In this document: positions 38,201-50,556 of the stretch, in pieces | Position numbering within the stretch: the first letter of the stretch is position 1 | Layout: each line of letters starts with the position of its first letter | From: Parietaria judaica | Lineage: Eukaryota; Streptophyta; Magnoliopsida; Rosales; Urticaceae | Assembly: GCA_954871525.1 (NCBI GenBank) | Contig: OX940865.1 | Coordinates: 25,838,420 to 25,902,419 of the forward strand | Reading direction: 5' to 3' | Length of the DNA stretch: 64,000 nt | Notes under the pieces: model-generated | The model's input: the letters and a program-made list of their open reading frames with translations, nothing else | Told to the model about the DNA's origin: nothing | The model's database searches: none | Translations under genes and position numbers: made by a program

Positions 38201-38466
38201 ATATGGACAAGGAGAAGGGAACCGATAATCGAACCAAAACTTATTGATAATCAAAACCCCGTGGCGGAACCAGAAATCATACTTAAATTTCAGTGAAATT
38301 TAGGATTGAAATAAACCAAAATTAGGAGGGTGGTATGAATTGAAGACCCCGCTAATTAGACCAGTAATCAAAGCATGATAAAAATAAAATCGAAACCCTA
38401 ATCCTATCTTAGTCATGTATGGTTACCTGCATGGCGATATCCTCCGTGGTACCTTTTCCCTGTCAT
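35264..38466 (-). CDS. Cystatin-like protein with modular N-terminus, copy 3
   Basis: Thirteen minus-strand exons: 38427-38466, 38085-38141, 37954-38013, 37835-37876, 37688-37729, 37530-37574, 37367-37414, 37202-37255, 36831-36883, 36397-36525, 36015-36228, 35632-35697 and 35264-35307. Exon lengths are identical to those of copies 1 and 2, and the product is again 297 residues. The only protein difference from copy 2 that I noticed is D to E in exon 12 (LSEF instead of LSDF). The domain layout is the same: proline/lysine mini-exon modules, then a cystatin-like fold with CARFALGQLN and a degenerate RLTYR in place of QxVxG. It is transcribed divergently from the intact BAHD gene, with about 3.1 kb between start codons. 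Function is unknown. Confidence 0.82.
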
Positions 38467-38918
38467 GGATGATCACAAAAACACCATTAACGCATAACCC
38501 TAGAATAATCAATCGACTATGATTACAAAAGAGATTAGGATTTTGATCAAGGAAAGCAACGAGATCCCAACTCTTCTGCTCTCCGATCTGCAAGAATTCC
38601 TTGGACATTTTGTTGTGAGTGTTTCGAAACATAACTCGATATTGCTTAAATAATAAGAGTATTAGCGGAAAAAATACGCAAATGCTTAAATCCCAATTTA
38701 TTTTTATTTTTCACGACACAAATTCCCAGTGTTGTAATTTTTTACTAACGAATATGAGATGGATTGAACACAACATCGCATTATAAATTACTGAGTGATT
38801 TTAACCAACAAAATCATTTATTCATTGATTATCTAACACATAGTAGCAGGTTTTCAATCCATTTAACATTCCCATATAATCGTGTTATGACAATAGGGCT
38901 TAATAAAATTACTATATC

Positions 38919-40306
38919 ATGAAGAATTATTTTAATAGGACATGTGAATTAATTCTAAATAAATAATCATACGTATTTCAATTAATAAAACAAACTAATC
39001 AATTTTGTATTAAAATTTAATTTAAATTAAATTCTGGACCGGGTAAAAAATAAAAATAAAAAAATACCCGGGCCATTGATCAAGTGACGCGTGCCCCTAA
39101 GGCCACACGCCACACCCAAAAGGCCTCACGGCCAGACAACCAAGCATCAAAGCGTGGGCTTCCTATTGCATCAGGCCCAACCCAATAAAGGGATGGGGCT
39201 TTGCCCGATCCGAGTTGGGTCCCACATTCGAAGGCGGCGGCTTTCGCTGGTCGCCGGTGATCATATTGATCGAGACTCCGGCGGATTGCACGCTTCCACG
39301 ATTTTCTCGATCAATTTTTTTTGTTTGTAATAATTTGGATTTATGAATCCAAATTGTTGTGTACTTCTTCTGATACAATCTTTTTACATGTTTTATGTTT
39401 CATACTTTCATTATCATATTCTTTTCTTGTCATCTATTATTATTTTCCATCATCTTTTAATGCCATCCAATAGATTTATAATCTCCTATGTTCGCATCCA
39501 CCAATATTTTTTTCTTCTCTTTTTGCATATTTAAGTCGCTTCTGCAAATCAAATTTTTGTTGTCGAACGATATTCCAACATCTCAAATCAAAACTAAAAT
39601 GTAATTGTCTCTAAATTATATCATGAAGAGTTATTTTAATAGGACATGTGAATTAATTCTAAATAAATAATCACACATATTTCAATTAATAAAACAAATT
39701 AATCAATTCTGTATTAAAATTTAATATAAATTAAATTCTGAACCGGGTAAAATATAAAAATAAAAAATACCCGGGCCATTGATCAAGTGACACGTGCCCC
39801 TAAGGCCACAAGCCACACCCACAAGGCCTCACGGCCAGACAAACCAAGCATCAAAGCGTGGGCTTCCTATTGCATCAGGCCCAGCCCAATAAAGGGATGG
39901 GGCTTTGCCCGATCCGAGTTGGGTCCCACATTCGAAGGCGGCGGCTTTCGCTGGTCGCCAGTGATCATATTGATCGAGACTCCGGCGGATCGCACGCTTC
40001 TACGATTTTCTCGATCAATTTTTCTTTTGTAATAATTTGGATTTATGAATCCAAATTGTTGTGTACTTCTTCTGATACTATCTTTTTACATGTTTTATGT
40101 TTCATACTTTCATTATCATATTCTTTTCTTGTCATCTATTATTATTTCCCATCATCTTTTAATGCCATCCAATAGATTTATAATCTCCTATGTTCGCATC
40201 CACCAATATTTTTTTCTTCTCTTTTTGCATTTTTAAGTCGCTTCTGCAAATCAAATTTTTGTTGTCGAACGATATTCCAACATCTCAAATCAAAACTAAA
40301 ATGTAA
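38919..40306. repeat. Two tandem units of about 0.7 kb (right arm)
   Basis: This is the mirror image of 11041-12436, with units at about 38919-39604 and 39624-40306. The tandem pair is present in both arms, so the 702-base duplication preceded the arm duplication. Confidence 0.75.
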
Positions 40307-40950
40307 TTGGAAAATATATTTTGACATCTCTAAATTATAACTTACCAATAAAAGAAAAAAAAAATCACGTGTGTATTTTGCTTTGGTTTAAGAGGGAGCT
40401 TTTTTGAGGCTTAAGACTTCGTAAGGCTTCAATTTCACGAACTTGTTTAATTTATCATCATAATGTATTAGTTTAATATATAAACTTTTTTTATTTGATC
40501 ACCTCCTTGAACAAATCATTCTGTAAAAAGTTTTCTTTTCTTGAGTCACGATAGAGTGCAGACCGTCAAATACTCTTGATTATTATTATTTTTTTCTTCG
40601 AAAACTTCGTAATCGCGCCATACCTAGTCAGACTCAGAGGTATCAGATCAGATGCCTCACTCGTTATTCTTTTGCATAAATAATGCAACTCAATACTATT
40701 ATATTAATGTATTTAGTTTACTATAATATTATGGAATCTAATAATCATCGTTGCGCAAAACTAGCCCCATATAATATTGACAGTACCTACTACATATAGT
40801 ATTGGATGATAGACTATGAAATGTAATGAAAATTAAACTTGTAATATATATAGATAATTGATAGGAGATAAAAGTATATTAGAAATTTTTCTAAGGAGGC
40901 TTTAAGGTTAGGTAAGTAAGATTTCTTCTTGTAATAAGTTTTGTTCATAC

Positions 40951-41385
40951 CAAGGTTCAAAATGCCGTTTTTGCCAATAAAATAGTTGCCGTTTTCGAGG
41001 ATTATCGATGGACTTTCAAGGATTATCAATGGAAAACTAATTGTTCCTTATCGTTACCGACACTTATAGAGGATTAGCGATGGACTATAGACACTTATCG
41101 AAGATTATCGATGAAAAACTACTAAAATAGTTTTAAGAATATATTTAAGTTTACATATGTAAATAAAATAGTCTCACTCTCATATGTGTAAATACTCAAA
41201 TAAACTCATGTCGTACTAAAATAGGTTTTTTGCAATGAATGTACGTTTGTCGAAAAGTGAATTTTTTTTTTTAAAGTACCCAAATTTGTGTTATTTTTAT
41301 ACTGTTTTTACGGATAATCGATTGGCATGACATATTTGTCGATGACTACTGACAAGACGGATAATCGAGTAAAATTCGAACCTTG
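40951..41385. mobile_element. CAAGG-type hAT-like MITE (right arm)
   Basis: This is the mirrored copy of 9954-10395, with termini CAAGGTTCAAAATGCCG and ATTCGAACCTTG. Flanks are GTTCATAC (40943-40950) and GTTCAAAC (41386-41393). It differs from its left partner by small indels. Confidence 0.8.
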
Positions 41386-41536
41386 GTTCAAACTACCGAT
41401 ATTACTCAAGCAGACAAAATAAAATATGAGTTCAATAAATCATATCCAAGAAAAACAAAATTGGTAAAAAAATATTTTCTTGTTAATTAATATATTGATA
41501 TATATTGATAATTGTAATTCGTTGTTGAGTTCTCCC

Positions 41537-41543
41537 TATATAT
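41537..41543 (+). promoter_or_regulatory. TATA box of the BAHD gene
   Basis: TATATAT lies 46 bases upstream of the ATG at 41583. Transcription would start at roughly 41567, downstream of the alternative in-frame ATG at 41553. This supports 41583 as the start. The box is retained upstream of the left pseudogene (9791-9797). Confidence 0.5.
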
Positions 41544-41582
41544 GGTTGTAATATGGTTGTAAGCTTGTCTACTCTCATTTCC

Positions 41583-43146
41583 ATGGCGAAAATCCTTGAG
41601 GTCTCGCGTGTCGCTCCGTTGACCGACGACTTGCCGCAACACTTCTCTCTGCCGTTGACGTTTTTCGACATCTTCTGGCTAAGGTCCTCGCCGGTCGAGC
41701 GACTGTTCTTCTATGGCTTCTCGGAGCCAAACCCTAGCAGCTTCTTCTTTGACTCAGTTCTTCCTAAGCTCAAGCACTCTCTCTCCCTCACGCTCCCTCA
41801 CTTCCTTCCCGTTGCCGGTACCCTAACCTTTCCTCCGAGCTCATCGAAGCCAGTCGTCCTCTTCACCGAGAACGACGCTGTTTCCCTCACCGTCGCTGAG
41901 TCCGATGCCGACTTCGACGAACTATCTGGCGACCATACACGCGGAGCAGCGTCACTTTACCCTCTCGTCTCCGATCTGATCAGCTCCGAGGATGGAACTC
42001 CGGTCATGTCACTCAAAATAACTCTCTTTCCAATGAAAGGGTTTTGCATCGGCGTCACGAACCACCACGCTGTTCTCGACGGACGGTCGGTGACAATGTT
42101 TTTTCTCCTTTTGTATTACTGCTCTTGAAATTCTTTCTCGTCCCGGTTTGAACCTTGTATCTCAAGAATACTAATCTATTTACAGGTCCGCAACGATGTT
42201 CGTCAAGTCGTGGGCTCATATGTGCCGAGAAAACCGTCCTTTGCCGTTGGATCTCACGCCGAGCTATGATCGCTCGGTCATCCGAGACCCGACCGGCCTC
42301 GACATGCTGTACTTGAAGCAGTGGTCCGATGCATTGTCCGGATCCAACCTTGTAATACTGTCGGAGTCTTCAGGTTCAGACCAGTTTGGACTGGTCAGAG
42401 AGACTTTGACGTTGACCCGAAACGACATATCGAAGCTGAGGGAGAAGATATTACAGGGCAAAGAGCTCCGGTTATCGTCGTTCGTCATCACATTTTCCTA
42501 CTTCTTGCTCTGTATAGTGAGGGCGTCGGAGGAGAGCGGGCCGAAAGTGCTATTCGGATTCGGAGCAGACTTTCGGAGCCGGGTCAAGCCACCGATCCCG
42601 GCAAATTACTTCGGAAACTGCATCGGGGCCCTTATAAGCAGCGAGGAAGTGAGGGAGGTACGTACACTAAATTAGTCAACTCAATTGTACAACAAGATCA
42701 ACCCCGTGTTATTCGTCAGTATAGACGTAAAATTGAATCATCGGTTTTTCTTCGACGTTATTGACAAGGTGGTCGCGAGCGCCGGCGTTGCAGCTCTCGC
42801 AATGCTAGCAAGACGGGTTGACGAGCTGATAAAGGGCGCGCTTGAGCGTGAGGACGTTCTAGAAGGCGCCGACGAGTGGCTGGCAAGCTATCTCTCGATT
42901 ACTGCTATGGCTGCAGGTACGCCGACTCGGGCGATTGGCGTGGCCGGGTCACCAACCTTCGGGATCTACAGCGTGGACTTCGGGTGGGGTCGGCCACAGA
43001 AGGTTGACATCGTGTCGATCGACCACTCCGGGGCTGTGTCGATGGCGGAGAGTCGAGATGGGGACGGCGGATTCGAGCTCGGCGTGGTGTTGGTGAGGCG
43101 TGAGATGGAAATCTTCACGTCCTTGTTCGGCGAGGGACTGAAATAA
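41583..43146 (+). CDS. BAHD acyltransferase (malonyltransferase-like)
   Basis: Three exons (41583-42085, 42186-42657, 42769-43146) join to 1353 bases, 450 residues, the normal size of BAHD enzymes. These cytosolic enzymes transfer acyl groups from acyl-CoA to hydroxyls of specialised metabolites. The product begins MAKILEVSR. It contains the catalytic HHAVLD in exon 1, the structural DFGWG (VDFGWGRP) in exon 3, and YFGNC, typical of the anthocyanin/phenolic-glucoside malonyltransferase clade. The first intron interrupts the codon after D-G in DGRSATMF. The second (GTACGT...AAG) removes in-frame stops between SEEVRE and VVASAG, a region often V-x-G rich in relatives. The start at 41583 is chosen because CCATGG is a good initiation context and a TATA box lies just upstream. 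The exact acyl donor and acceptor cannot be read from sequence. A truncated, broken duplicate lies at 8384-9754. Confidence 0.88.
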
Positions 43147-44364
43147 AATAAGGGTCGTTGTACAACTCTTTATTTTAAGTACTAATTTTCGTTCAAAAAA
43201 TAATTATAAGTATTATTTATTTTTTTGCCGAATAATACTGTCAAATTTTAATTGTAATATGGTACAACAAGTATCTTTTTACATGCCATTTTGGTACTTA
43301 TATCACATGATATGTTATTAGAAGTTGGCAAATTTGTCGGTAAAGAAAGTACTTATCGTAAATTTTAAAAGAAAAAAAATAATTATGTAGTTAGTATTTT
43401 TTATATTATTTGATTTTATTTTAAATGAAATTAAGTTTATTATGGGTGATAATAATAATTTTATTGTTAATGACAGTTGGTAATTACCTGATTATATAAT
43501 TAAATGCACATTGGGAACGCTATGAAAGGATAAGGTAACCTGAATCAAACGTGAAAATGTTATTTTATTCTCGTGTTATGATAATTAATTAATAATTAAT
43601 TAATTAATTATTGACATTCTTATCATACAATGTCAATAATTATCATAACATGCCAAGGGAATAAAGTGGCCACCTAATTCGCCAGCTAATTATATATATT
43701 TTTCTTTGATCTTTCTCATCTCATCTAGAAAAATATATCGTTTTATATCTGAATGTGCAAAACGAAATTATTTTTTTATTAGTACGTTCAATCTTTTATC
43801 TCAGTCCAAAACTAATTATAATTCATTTCAAAAAATAATAAACACTGAAAATTTATATTGTAAAAAACTTAAAATTATGTCATTAAAAATTGAAATCTGT
43901 TTTGAATTTTAAAAGTAGTTTAGTAATTTATCTGATTTATTAAAATAAATTTAGTCTGAGCTTCTAAAAGCTTTGACCTTAATCTCCTGACTAGTTATTT
44001 TTCATTATAATTTGGCATATGCTTCCATCAGCACTGTTTACTTTATAATTTGGCATACTCTATTTAATTATTTTAATATTTATTATAGAACATTAGGATT
44101 CTAAGCTAAAAAAAATAGTGAAGCATTTAGAGAACGCAATAGTATAATTTCAATCGCTTAAAAATTATATTAAAAAAAATATTCACTTCAAATCTTGATT
44201 ATATGTACACCCCCTTAAGGACTTTCATCTCCCATATCTAAGTCTATAGTTTTGCTAGTATCGGATATTTAGTTAAATTTTTTTATACAATAATTTATTA
44301 TTAATATTTATTTAATTAAACTTATCGAAAAAAAATAGTAATTAAAAAACATCATATTCTTGTA
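43147..44364. other. AT-rich intergenic DNA
   Basis: The 3' flank of the BAHD gene shows no coding frame of note, and the open frame at 43706-43912 is low-complexity. It contains one short hairpin (43574-43650). Confidence 0.6.
43574..43650. repeat. Short perfect-ended hairpin
   Basis: TGTTATGATAATTAATT at the left pairs with AATTATCATAACA at the right, and TTATTGACATT pairs with AATGTCAATAA closer in, giving an AT-rich stem-loop of about 77 bases. It may be a tiny MITE remnant or a transcription-end hairpin. Confidence 0.6.
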
Positions 44365-45012
44365 CAGTAGAACCTTTATAAATTAATACTCGATAAATTA
44401 ATAGTCGCGATTAAATAATATTTTTGGTCGGTCTCGACTCAGGCCTAACTAGCTACATTAATAATTCGCTAAATTTATAAGATAATAATTTTTTTTTAAA
44501 GTATATAAGTCCCAAGTGATATATAAATTAATAATTCAATATAAAAAGTACATAAATAATTATAAAATCACTATAAATAAAATGTAACATTAATATTTAT
44601 GAAATCACATTAAATAAAGATATAACACTACATCACTAATCATGTAGTCTTCTTAAAATATGATTATATAGTAATATTATAGGTTTAATTATAACTAATC
44701 TAAGAAGCTATTGTTATTTCTCTATAATATATTTGGGCTCTTTAATATTTATGACATTGGTGCTCTAAGAAATATTTTTAAATTGTAATAGTCTTTCTTA
44801 ATATTCTTAATATTGATACTTTAAAATTCTCGATACAATAAATTGAAATATTTTTTTGTTAGTAAAGATGTTATTATAATTAGAGCTGATTTATAATTTT
44901 TTTCTTCATTAATGTATAAATTAATAATTATTAATTAATATGTTAATTAATAATCCGATAAGATAATATTTTTTGCCGGTCCCAACAATATTAATTTATA
45001 GAGGTTCTACTA
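44365..45012. mobile_element. Emigrant/Lemi-like Tc1-mariner (pogo) MITE
   Basis: The element starts CAGTAGAACCTTTATAAATT and ends AATTTATAGAGGTTCTACTA, with TA on each side (44363-44364 and 45013-45014). The terminal sequence closely matches the known Emigrant MITE terminus, and the TA target duplication fits that superfamily. At 648 bases with no transposase, it is non-autonomous. Confidence 0.85.
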
Positions 45013-46257
45013 TATATTTATTAGTGTGAGTTTATTTAATTGCTTCAAAATGATATGGTAAAAGAGTAAAAGCTTTGGGCCACAGCGCACTTCAAAGTGG
45101 GCTATCAACTATTATCAAGACACATTTTTTAAAGCTGTAATGTTCGGCCCATTAAATTAAACTGAATAATAAATTACATTCACTAAGAAACAACAAAATG
45201 GAAAATAATTGATCAATATATTATGTTATGATTTTGGTGTATAAAGAAAAACAAAAGAATAAAACAATAGTTGCGCATCACCTATCTATCTGCAATATTC
45301 ACGTCACTATTAAATTGATTGAGAAAAAGCCATGTCATGTAACGTGTGATCACTTCATCACAAAAGAGAAATATTCACTGCTTTAATTTAAGTATACAAA
45401 AGAGCAATGTTCGAAGGCCCGGGCCAGATTTCCGGAAACTAATGCAGTAGATATGGGAGTTAAGATTTTGGATTTTCGTACGGTTTAGCGTAAAAGTTTG
45501 GATTAAAAATAATGTAGATATGAATCTGTAGGAATAAAAATATTGTCGATTCCATCTTTAAATTATATATATATATTGTATTTTAATATTTAAATCTATG
45601 TCGTTTGAATTCGATTCCAAATAAATCGTAATCATTCAATGTATTTTTTTTAATAACAATCCATATCATAATTTTTTGGTTTCGAATTTTTTTAAAATTA
45701 TAATTTCAAATTTCAAGTTAATAGGGATTTAACCGAAAATAGAGCTGAAATCCGGATATTTTTATTTACATCACTATAATAATATGCCGATTACCCCTTA
45801 AACTTACCAACTTGAAATATTTACATTATAAACATGATTGAATAATTTTAGAGTCAACAAGTAAAAGGCAAAACGTTGATTAATCGCGTAAAAGTTGGGG
45901 TTGGAATTTTTTACCTTGATAGTTTTACTTTTTAAGCTATCATTATAAGAAAATAATGACAAAAAATTTGTATATGATCTTAGAGCACATGGAGTAGGGG
46001 AAAAGTGTGTTGGTTATTTGACAATTGGTGATGATTAATTAATTAATTAATTAATTAATTAATTAATTAATTAATTGGGGTTGTTAAATCTTTTTCCTGA
46101 TCTTCATACATTTGGTCCAACTTTTCAGAAGCAATATAGAAACCCATGTCCAAGATCCTTGAACAATGTCCATCCTGTATATTATTATACCTTAATATTA
46201 CCAGTTTATTAAATAAAATTATTTTCTTGTTCCGACTTGTCACCGTTTCAGATCTAT
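45013..46257. other. AT-rich intergenic DNA
   Basis: No coding frame or transposon end is recognised. An (ATTA)n microsatellite lies at 46034-46076. Confidence 0.55.
46034..46076. repeat. (ATTA)n microsatellite
   Basis: About ten tandem ATTA units with little interruption. Confidence 0.95.
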
Positions 46258-46615
46258 AAGAAAATCACATTTCTTCCAATAATTCACGTACTTCTTTTTA
46301 ATTGCAATAAAAGTATCAACGTTTTTTTGTTTAAATGGAGCGATAGATTCTTAAATTTTCAATTCAAATAAATAAATATTCAAAATCTTAAATTTGAGTT
46401 TTTGATTGATTTGTACATGTGCTTTATAATTCTCAAATCACATTCCTACCAATAAGTCACGTAATTCTTTTAAATTGTGATAAAAGTAATAAAGGTTTTT
46501 TTTTCTTTTCTAAATTGAGCGATATATTCTCAAACTTTACTTTTGGATAAATAAATATCTAAAATCTTGAAATTTGAGTTTTTGATTGATTTTGTACATA
46601 TGATTTATAATTTTA
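46258..46615. repeat. Two tandem units of about 175 bases
   Basis: Motifs AATCACATTTCTTCC/AATCACATTCCTACC, GTTTTTTTG..., GAGCGATAGATTC and TTTGAGTTTTTGATTGATTT recur once in the same order about 175 bases apart. It is a diverged direct duplication with no coding capacity. Confidence 0.8.
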
Positions 46616-47268
46616 AAATTTCACACATTAAATATTTTAATTTGAGACATACACGTGTTAATAATTTCAAGTACAATTAAAATTTTAAATATACAACGCG
46701 TTATTTGAAAGAAAAAAAAAAGTGTAGACGATATAGTGCACCTTAAATGTTCCATTGGTCAGGCTTCTGAAGCTTGAGCCTGAACAGCTGGTCAAATTCA
46801 GAACTAGTTTATTTTTTTATTTTTCTATAACATAGTTTAAAAATAGAATAAAGTAATGTGGGCTGGCTTGCCCGTCTGAATTAGATACGGACTCAATACT
46901 GGCCAATACGAGCCCAATTTTTTCGTTAATCCCGGAGATCGGACTTACGGGTCCAAAAAAAGCCCCAAGTCCGCCCCATGCCCAACTCTAGTTAAGATAC
47001 TAAGAAATAAGCATCAGTATTTACTTGTCATTGTTAAGAAGCAAATAGTTTAAACGGAAATTCCTAAACTATTTCCAATTTAAACGGAAATAGTTTAAAC
47101 GGAAATTACCAAAATTTCAGAAATAAAGTGAAAGGGACTTTGAATTGACGAAATAAGCAACAAATCAATAGATTATAGAAAGGCCAAAATCTGTGACAGT
47201 GGATTGTATTGCATGTTTTGCTGCGAATGGCGACAAAAAGTAATAAATTAAATAAATATAAAATATGG
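46616..47268. other. Intergenic DNA with small internal repeats
   Basis: No gene is seen. Around 47045-47108 the motif ATAGTTTAAACGGAAATT occurs twice directly and once inverted as AAACTATTTCC, a small cluster that can form hairpins. Confidence 0.5.
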
Positions 47269-48216
47269 CAAGGTGCGAAATGCCGCGAGTTTCGCTCGAA
47301 AATCGCGCCGATTTTCGTTTTCCGGAGACTACCGAAACGAAATCCGAATGGGCACGTCGAAGGAATGTCGTTTTTCGTTTTTACTCATAAAACTGGCGAA
47401 AAATGACTGGAATTTTGAAAAAAATTAAACTATTGGTAGATTTCGGCAAAAATACCAATTAATTTTTTGCTCCCACCCCACCCCGTCTCGGCCGGACAGC
47501 GGCGCGCGCGTGTGGTAGTACATTTGTGTGAGTCCTCCCCCATCCACAAAATCATATGACCCTAAGGGCCCAAGCCCTTGTCCCTAATATTTGGTATATA
47601 AACATCACCAAACTCTTATTATCTATCAATGTGGGACTTTTGTTATTCAACTAATATCACACATTCACACTTAACATACACATACACATACACATACACT
47701 TCACTTAATAATTTAACTTAATATTACACACTTCAAATAATATTATACACTTAACATACATATTAACTTCACCTAACATACATATACACTTAATATGTAT
47801 ATTCATTTAATATTATACACTTCAACTAATATTAATATTATACATATACACTTAATAATTTAACATATGTTTTGTGGTATGATATTATCAACTAATAATG
47901 TGATTTTACATTATACATTTCACACCTACATATTTAAGTTACAAATGTGTTTTGTTGTATACAATTATGTCTTGTATTTATTAAATATGTAGTTTTGAAC
48001 CTATATAAATATCATGCTTAAATACTCAAAAATTTTTACAGAATATCCGTCGGCATATCCATCGGCAAGCGATATGCCCATTCAAAAAATGCGATAAATC
48101 CGGTAAATGACATGCCCTTTTTTTACCATTTGCCCATCGACATACCCATCGGCAAGCGATATATCCGTAAAACAAAAAATTCGAAACGAAAACGGCAAGC
48201 GGCATTTTAAACCTTG
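47269..48216. mobile_element. CAAGG-type hAT-like MITE with extra insert
   Basis: The element starts CAAGGTGCGAAATGCCGCG and ends GCGGCATTTTAAACCTTG, flanked by perfect 8-base repeats AAATATGG (47261-47268 and 48217-48224). It is homologous to 18447-19220 but about 170 bases longer. The extra, GC-richer sequence lies at about 47470-47650 and contains CCGGACAGCGGCGCGCGCG and TTGGTATATAAACATC. It looks like a later insertion or a captured host fragment with a TATA-like box. Confidence 0.9.
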
Positions 48217-48343
48217 AAATATGGTAATTGGAAATGTATTATTGGACCGTACAATCCGTGGTCCATGTGCCGTGACACAAGTGCTAAAGGCCGATTTGAA
48301 GTGGTGCTCTAATATTTATTGGCACGTCCTTTTCACCGTCATG

Positions 48344-48626
48344 TAGAGCTGCACAAAACCATCGTCACTGGCGACTCGAGGCCGTCGCGGCGGCTTCCGG
48401 CGAATCGCGACGCATCACGAGAATGGGCTGAAAAGTCGCGATTCACCCCGCTGCAGCCCTCTCTCTCTCTATCTCTCCCTCTCACAGACTCTCTCTCTCG
48501 GCCTGCCATCGCGACGAAGCCACGACGCATCGCGATTTCGGCAGCCACGACGCGTCGTGACTCAGGCATCCACGATTTTTCACGATTTGTTCGCGATCGG
48601 TCGCGACTCGTGGGTGTGCAGCTCTA
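48344..48626. mobile_element. TAGAGCTGC-family hAT MITE
   Basis: Termini are TAGAGCTGCAC and GTGTGCAGCTCTA, with perfect 8-base target duplications CCGTCATG (48336-48343 and 48627-48634). The 283-base interior is packed with TCGCGACT/CACGACGC repeats and a CT-rich tract. The family is the same as the transposase remnant at 32455. The 144-codon frame across it is a by-product of the repeats. Confidence 0.95.
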
Positions 48627-48634
48627 CCGTCATG

Positions 48635-50536
48635 TATTAATATTGTTGAGACTAATGGTCCGACTCTATCTCGCTTCTTTTATTTTGCGGACATTTCGCA
48701 AACGGTTAAAAATATCAAAAATAATGATTATAAGTATTTTGACGAAGGTTTAAACTTAATTATTTATTATTATATGACATAAATAATTAAAAAATTATAC
48801 AAAGAATAAAATATTTAAAAAATAAGACATCACATTGGTAGGTTATAATTATATTTATATAAAATTATGAATAATACTTGTAAGTTATTTATAAAGAATA
48901 TTGTGAGATTATAATAAAAATAAACATTGATTGTTTATATTGTTCACAGACATGCTGCAACTCTAAAAGAAAACGAATATGCAGCATGCTGAAAGCACGC
49001 CGGAGAATTTAAAATCATAGTTGAAACTGAAACATATTATTATTTTTATTAATTTATCATAATTTAATTACATTAATTAAATTTAAATATTAATTATCAA
49101 AATACTAATTTATCGAATAAAAAAATGTTACTTGAAGCTAATAATGCACGCCACTAATTTCTTAGACCCTGATAACTTTTAAATTTATCGTCAAAGTACT
49201 ATTATTTATATATATATATATATTATCTCTTTAAGATAATCATTGTGTTTAATATTATCTGTGTCACATTATTCCTAAACTAATTTTTTTGATCAGTATG
49301 GCTCTTTAATTTTTACATTAATATATTCCTATATATTTAGTATATTTCAAATAAACATCTTATTAGAAAAAATTTTAAATTTTACAGAATATTTTTTTCT
49401 TTCAATTCTATGACAGAAATAAGGTGCTTTGAGACATTGCGAGATATATATCGTATATATAATGAGTATAGCAATAAACATCTTATTAGAAAAATTGTTA
49501 AATTTATGAATTAAATTGGTTCCATTGAAAATAATACCATCCTTTCTTCTACCAACGAATGCACTTCTTGTAGTGCTTCAAGAATTTATTATCCCCTTTT
49601 AGATTTTAAATATCTTAAATTTGGGACGAAATTATTTTACGTTACCGTTGTAGCTTGTAGAGTTGTGTATGAGTTGGTGTATAACGTAGATGTATGCATA
49701 ATCGGAATTTAGGTTTCGAATAATCAAAATTATATTTAAATTCGATCATTTTGTTTAGCTACTAGCTAGTAAATGCTAAAGATAGTAAAGAAAAATAGAG
49801 ATTAGTTAAAAATTAAATCAGAAAAGAATTATGAGACCACTCCCATACATTCACCAAGGAGGACTACATTTTTACTACTCACTAGCTTTTCCAATTAAAA
49901 GAAGCACTAAAACTGTAAAAACATATTATTTTATCTATTCATTGCACTGAATGTATCTATAAATACAATAATGTATAGTAATCTTGTTAATACTTAATAG
50001 TATCACATTCATTAATGTTGTATTTTTTATATTTGAAAAAAAACTAAAACTTTTGTTGCAAAAACGACATTGTAGAAACTAGAACACGAGGTCTCCAAAC
50101 AATTGACGCCGTATGAACTAGAATAGCGAGGTAGAGATGTTCCCAAAAATATGCATTCGTATGTCAATGTCAAACGATGAATTTTAGAATATAAAAATTA
50201 ATGGATTTTTTTGGAATTGAAGAGACAAAGAACACAATACAAGATTAGTGGCAACGTGCTTAAAATTGATTGGATTACTTAATCAAATTATAGGATTATA
50301 ATTTAATAAATTAATTTTTATTAAATATTAATGTTATAAATTATAAATACAAAACCTAGGTGGTCACATCACATGACTTAATGAATTGTTATTGGAGGAT
50401 TTGGAACAATGTAATCCAAAAATTTGAAGAACTAAAAAAGATAAATGTTACTGAAAATTAACTTCGTATTCAAATTAGTAAAATCTTAATTCACAATTTA
50501 TTTTAAGAAGTATTCATATTCTTTTTTACATAAAGC
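48635..50536. other. AT-rich intergenic DNA
   Basis: I recognise no gene or element ends here. Only short AT-rich frames are present. Confidence 0.55.
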
Positions 50537-50556
50537 ACACACTTTTATTTATAAAG

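Larger units (their letters stand above)
34243..42972. repeat. Right arm of the 8.7 kb inverted duplication
   Basis: This arm is the near-identical reverse complement of 8384-17076. It holds cystatin-like copy 3, two 0.7 kb units, a CAAGG MITE and all of the intact BAHD gene except its last 174 bases, which lie outside the arm (42973-43146). Because the boundary cuts the gene on the left but not here, this arm is probably the original and the left arm the derived copy. Confidence 0.92.

Noticed and set aside
48319..48753. Open frame of 144 codons, arginine- and serine-rich
   Set aside because: It covers a hAT MITE with TCGCGACT repeats and a CT run. The frame is a by-product of repeats.
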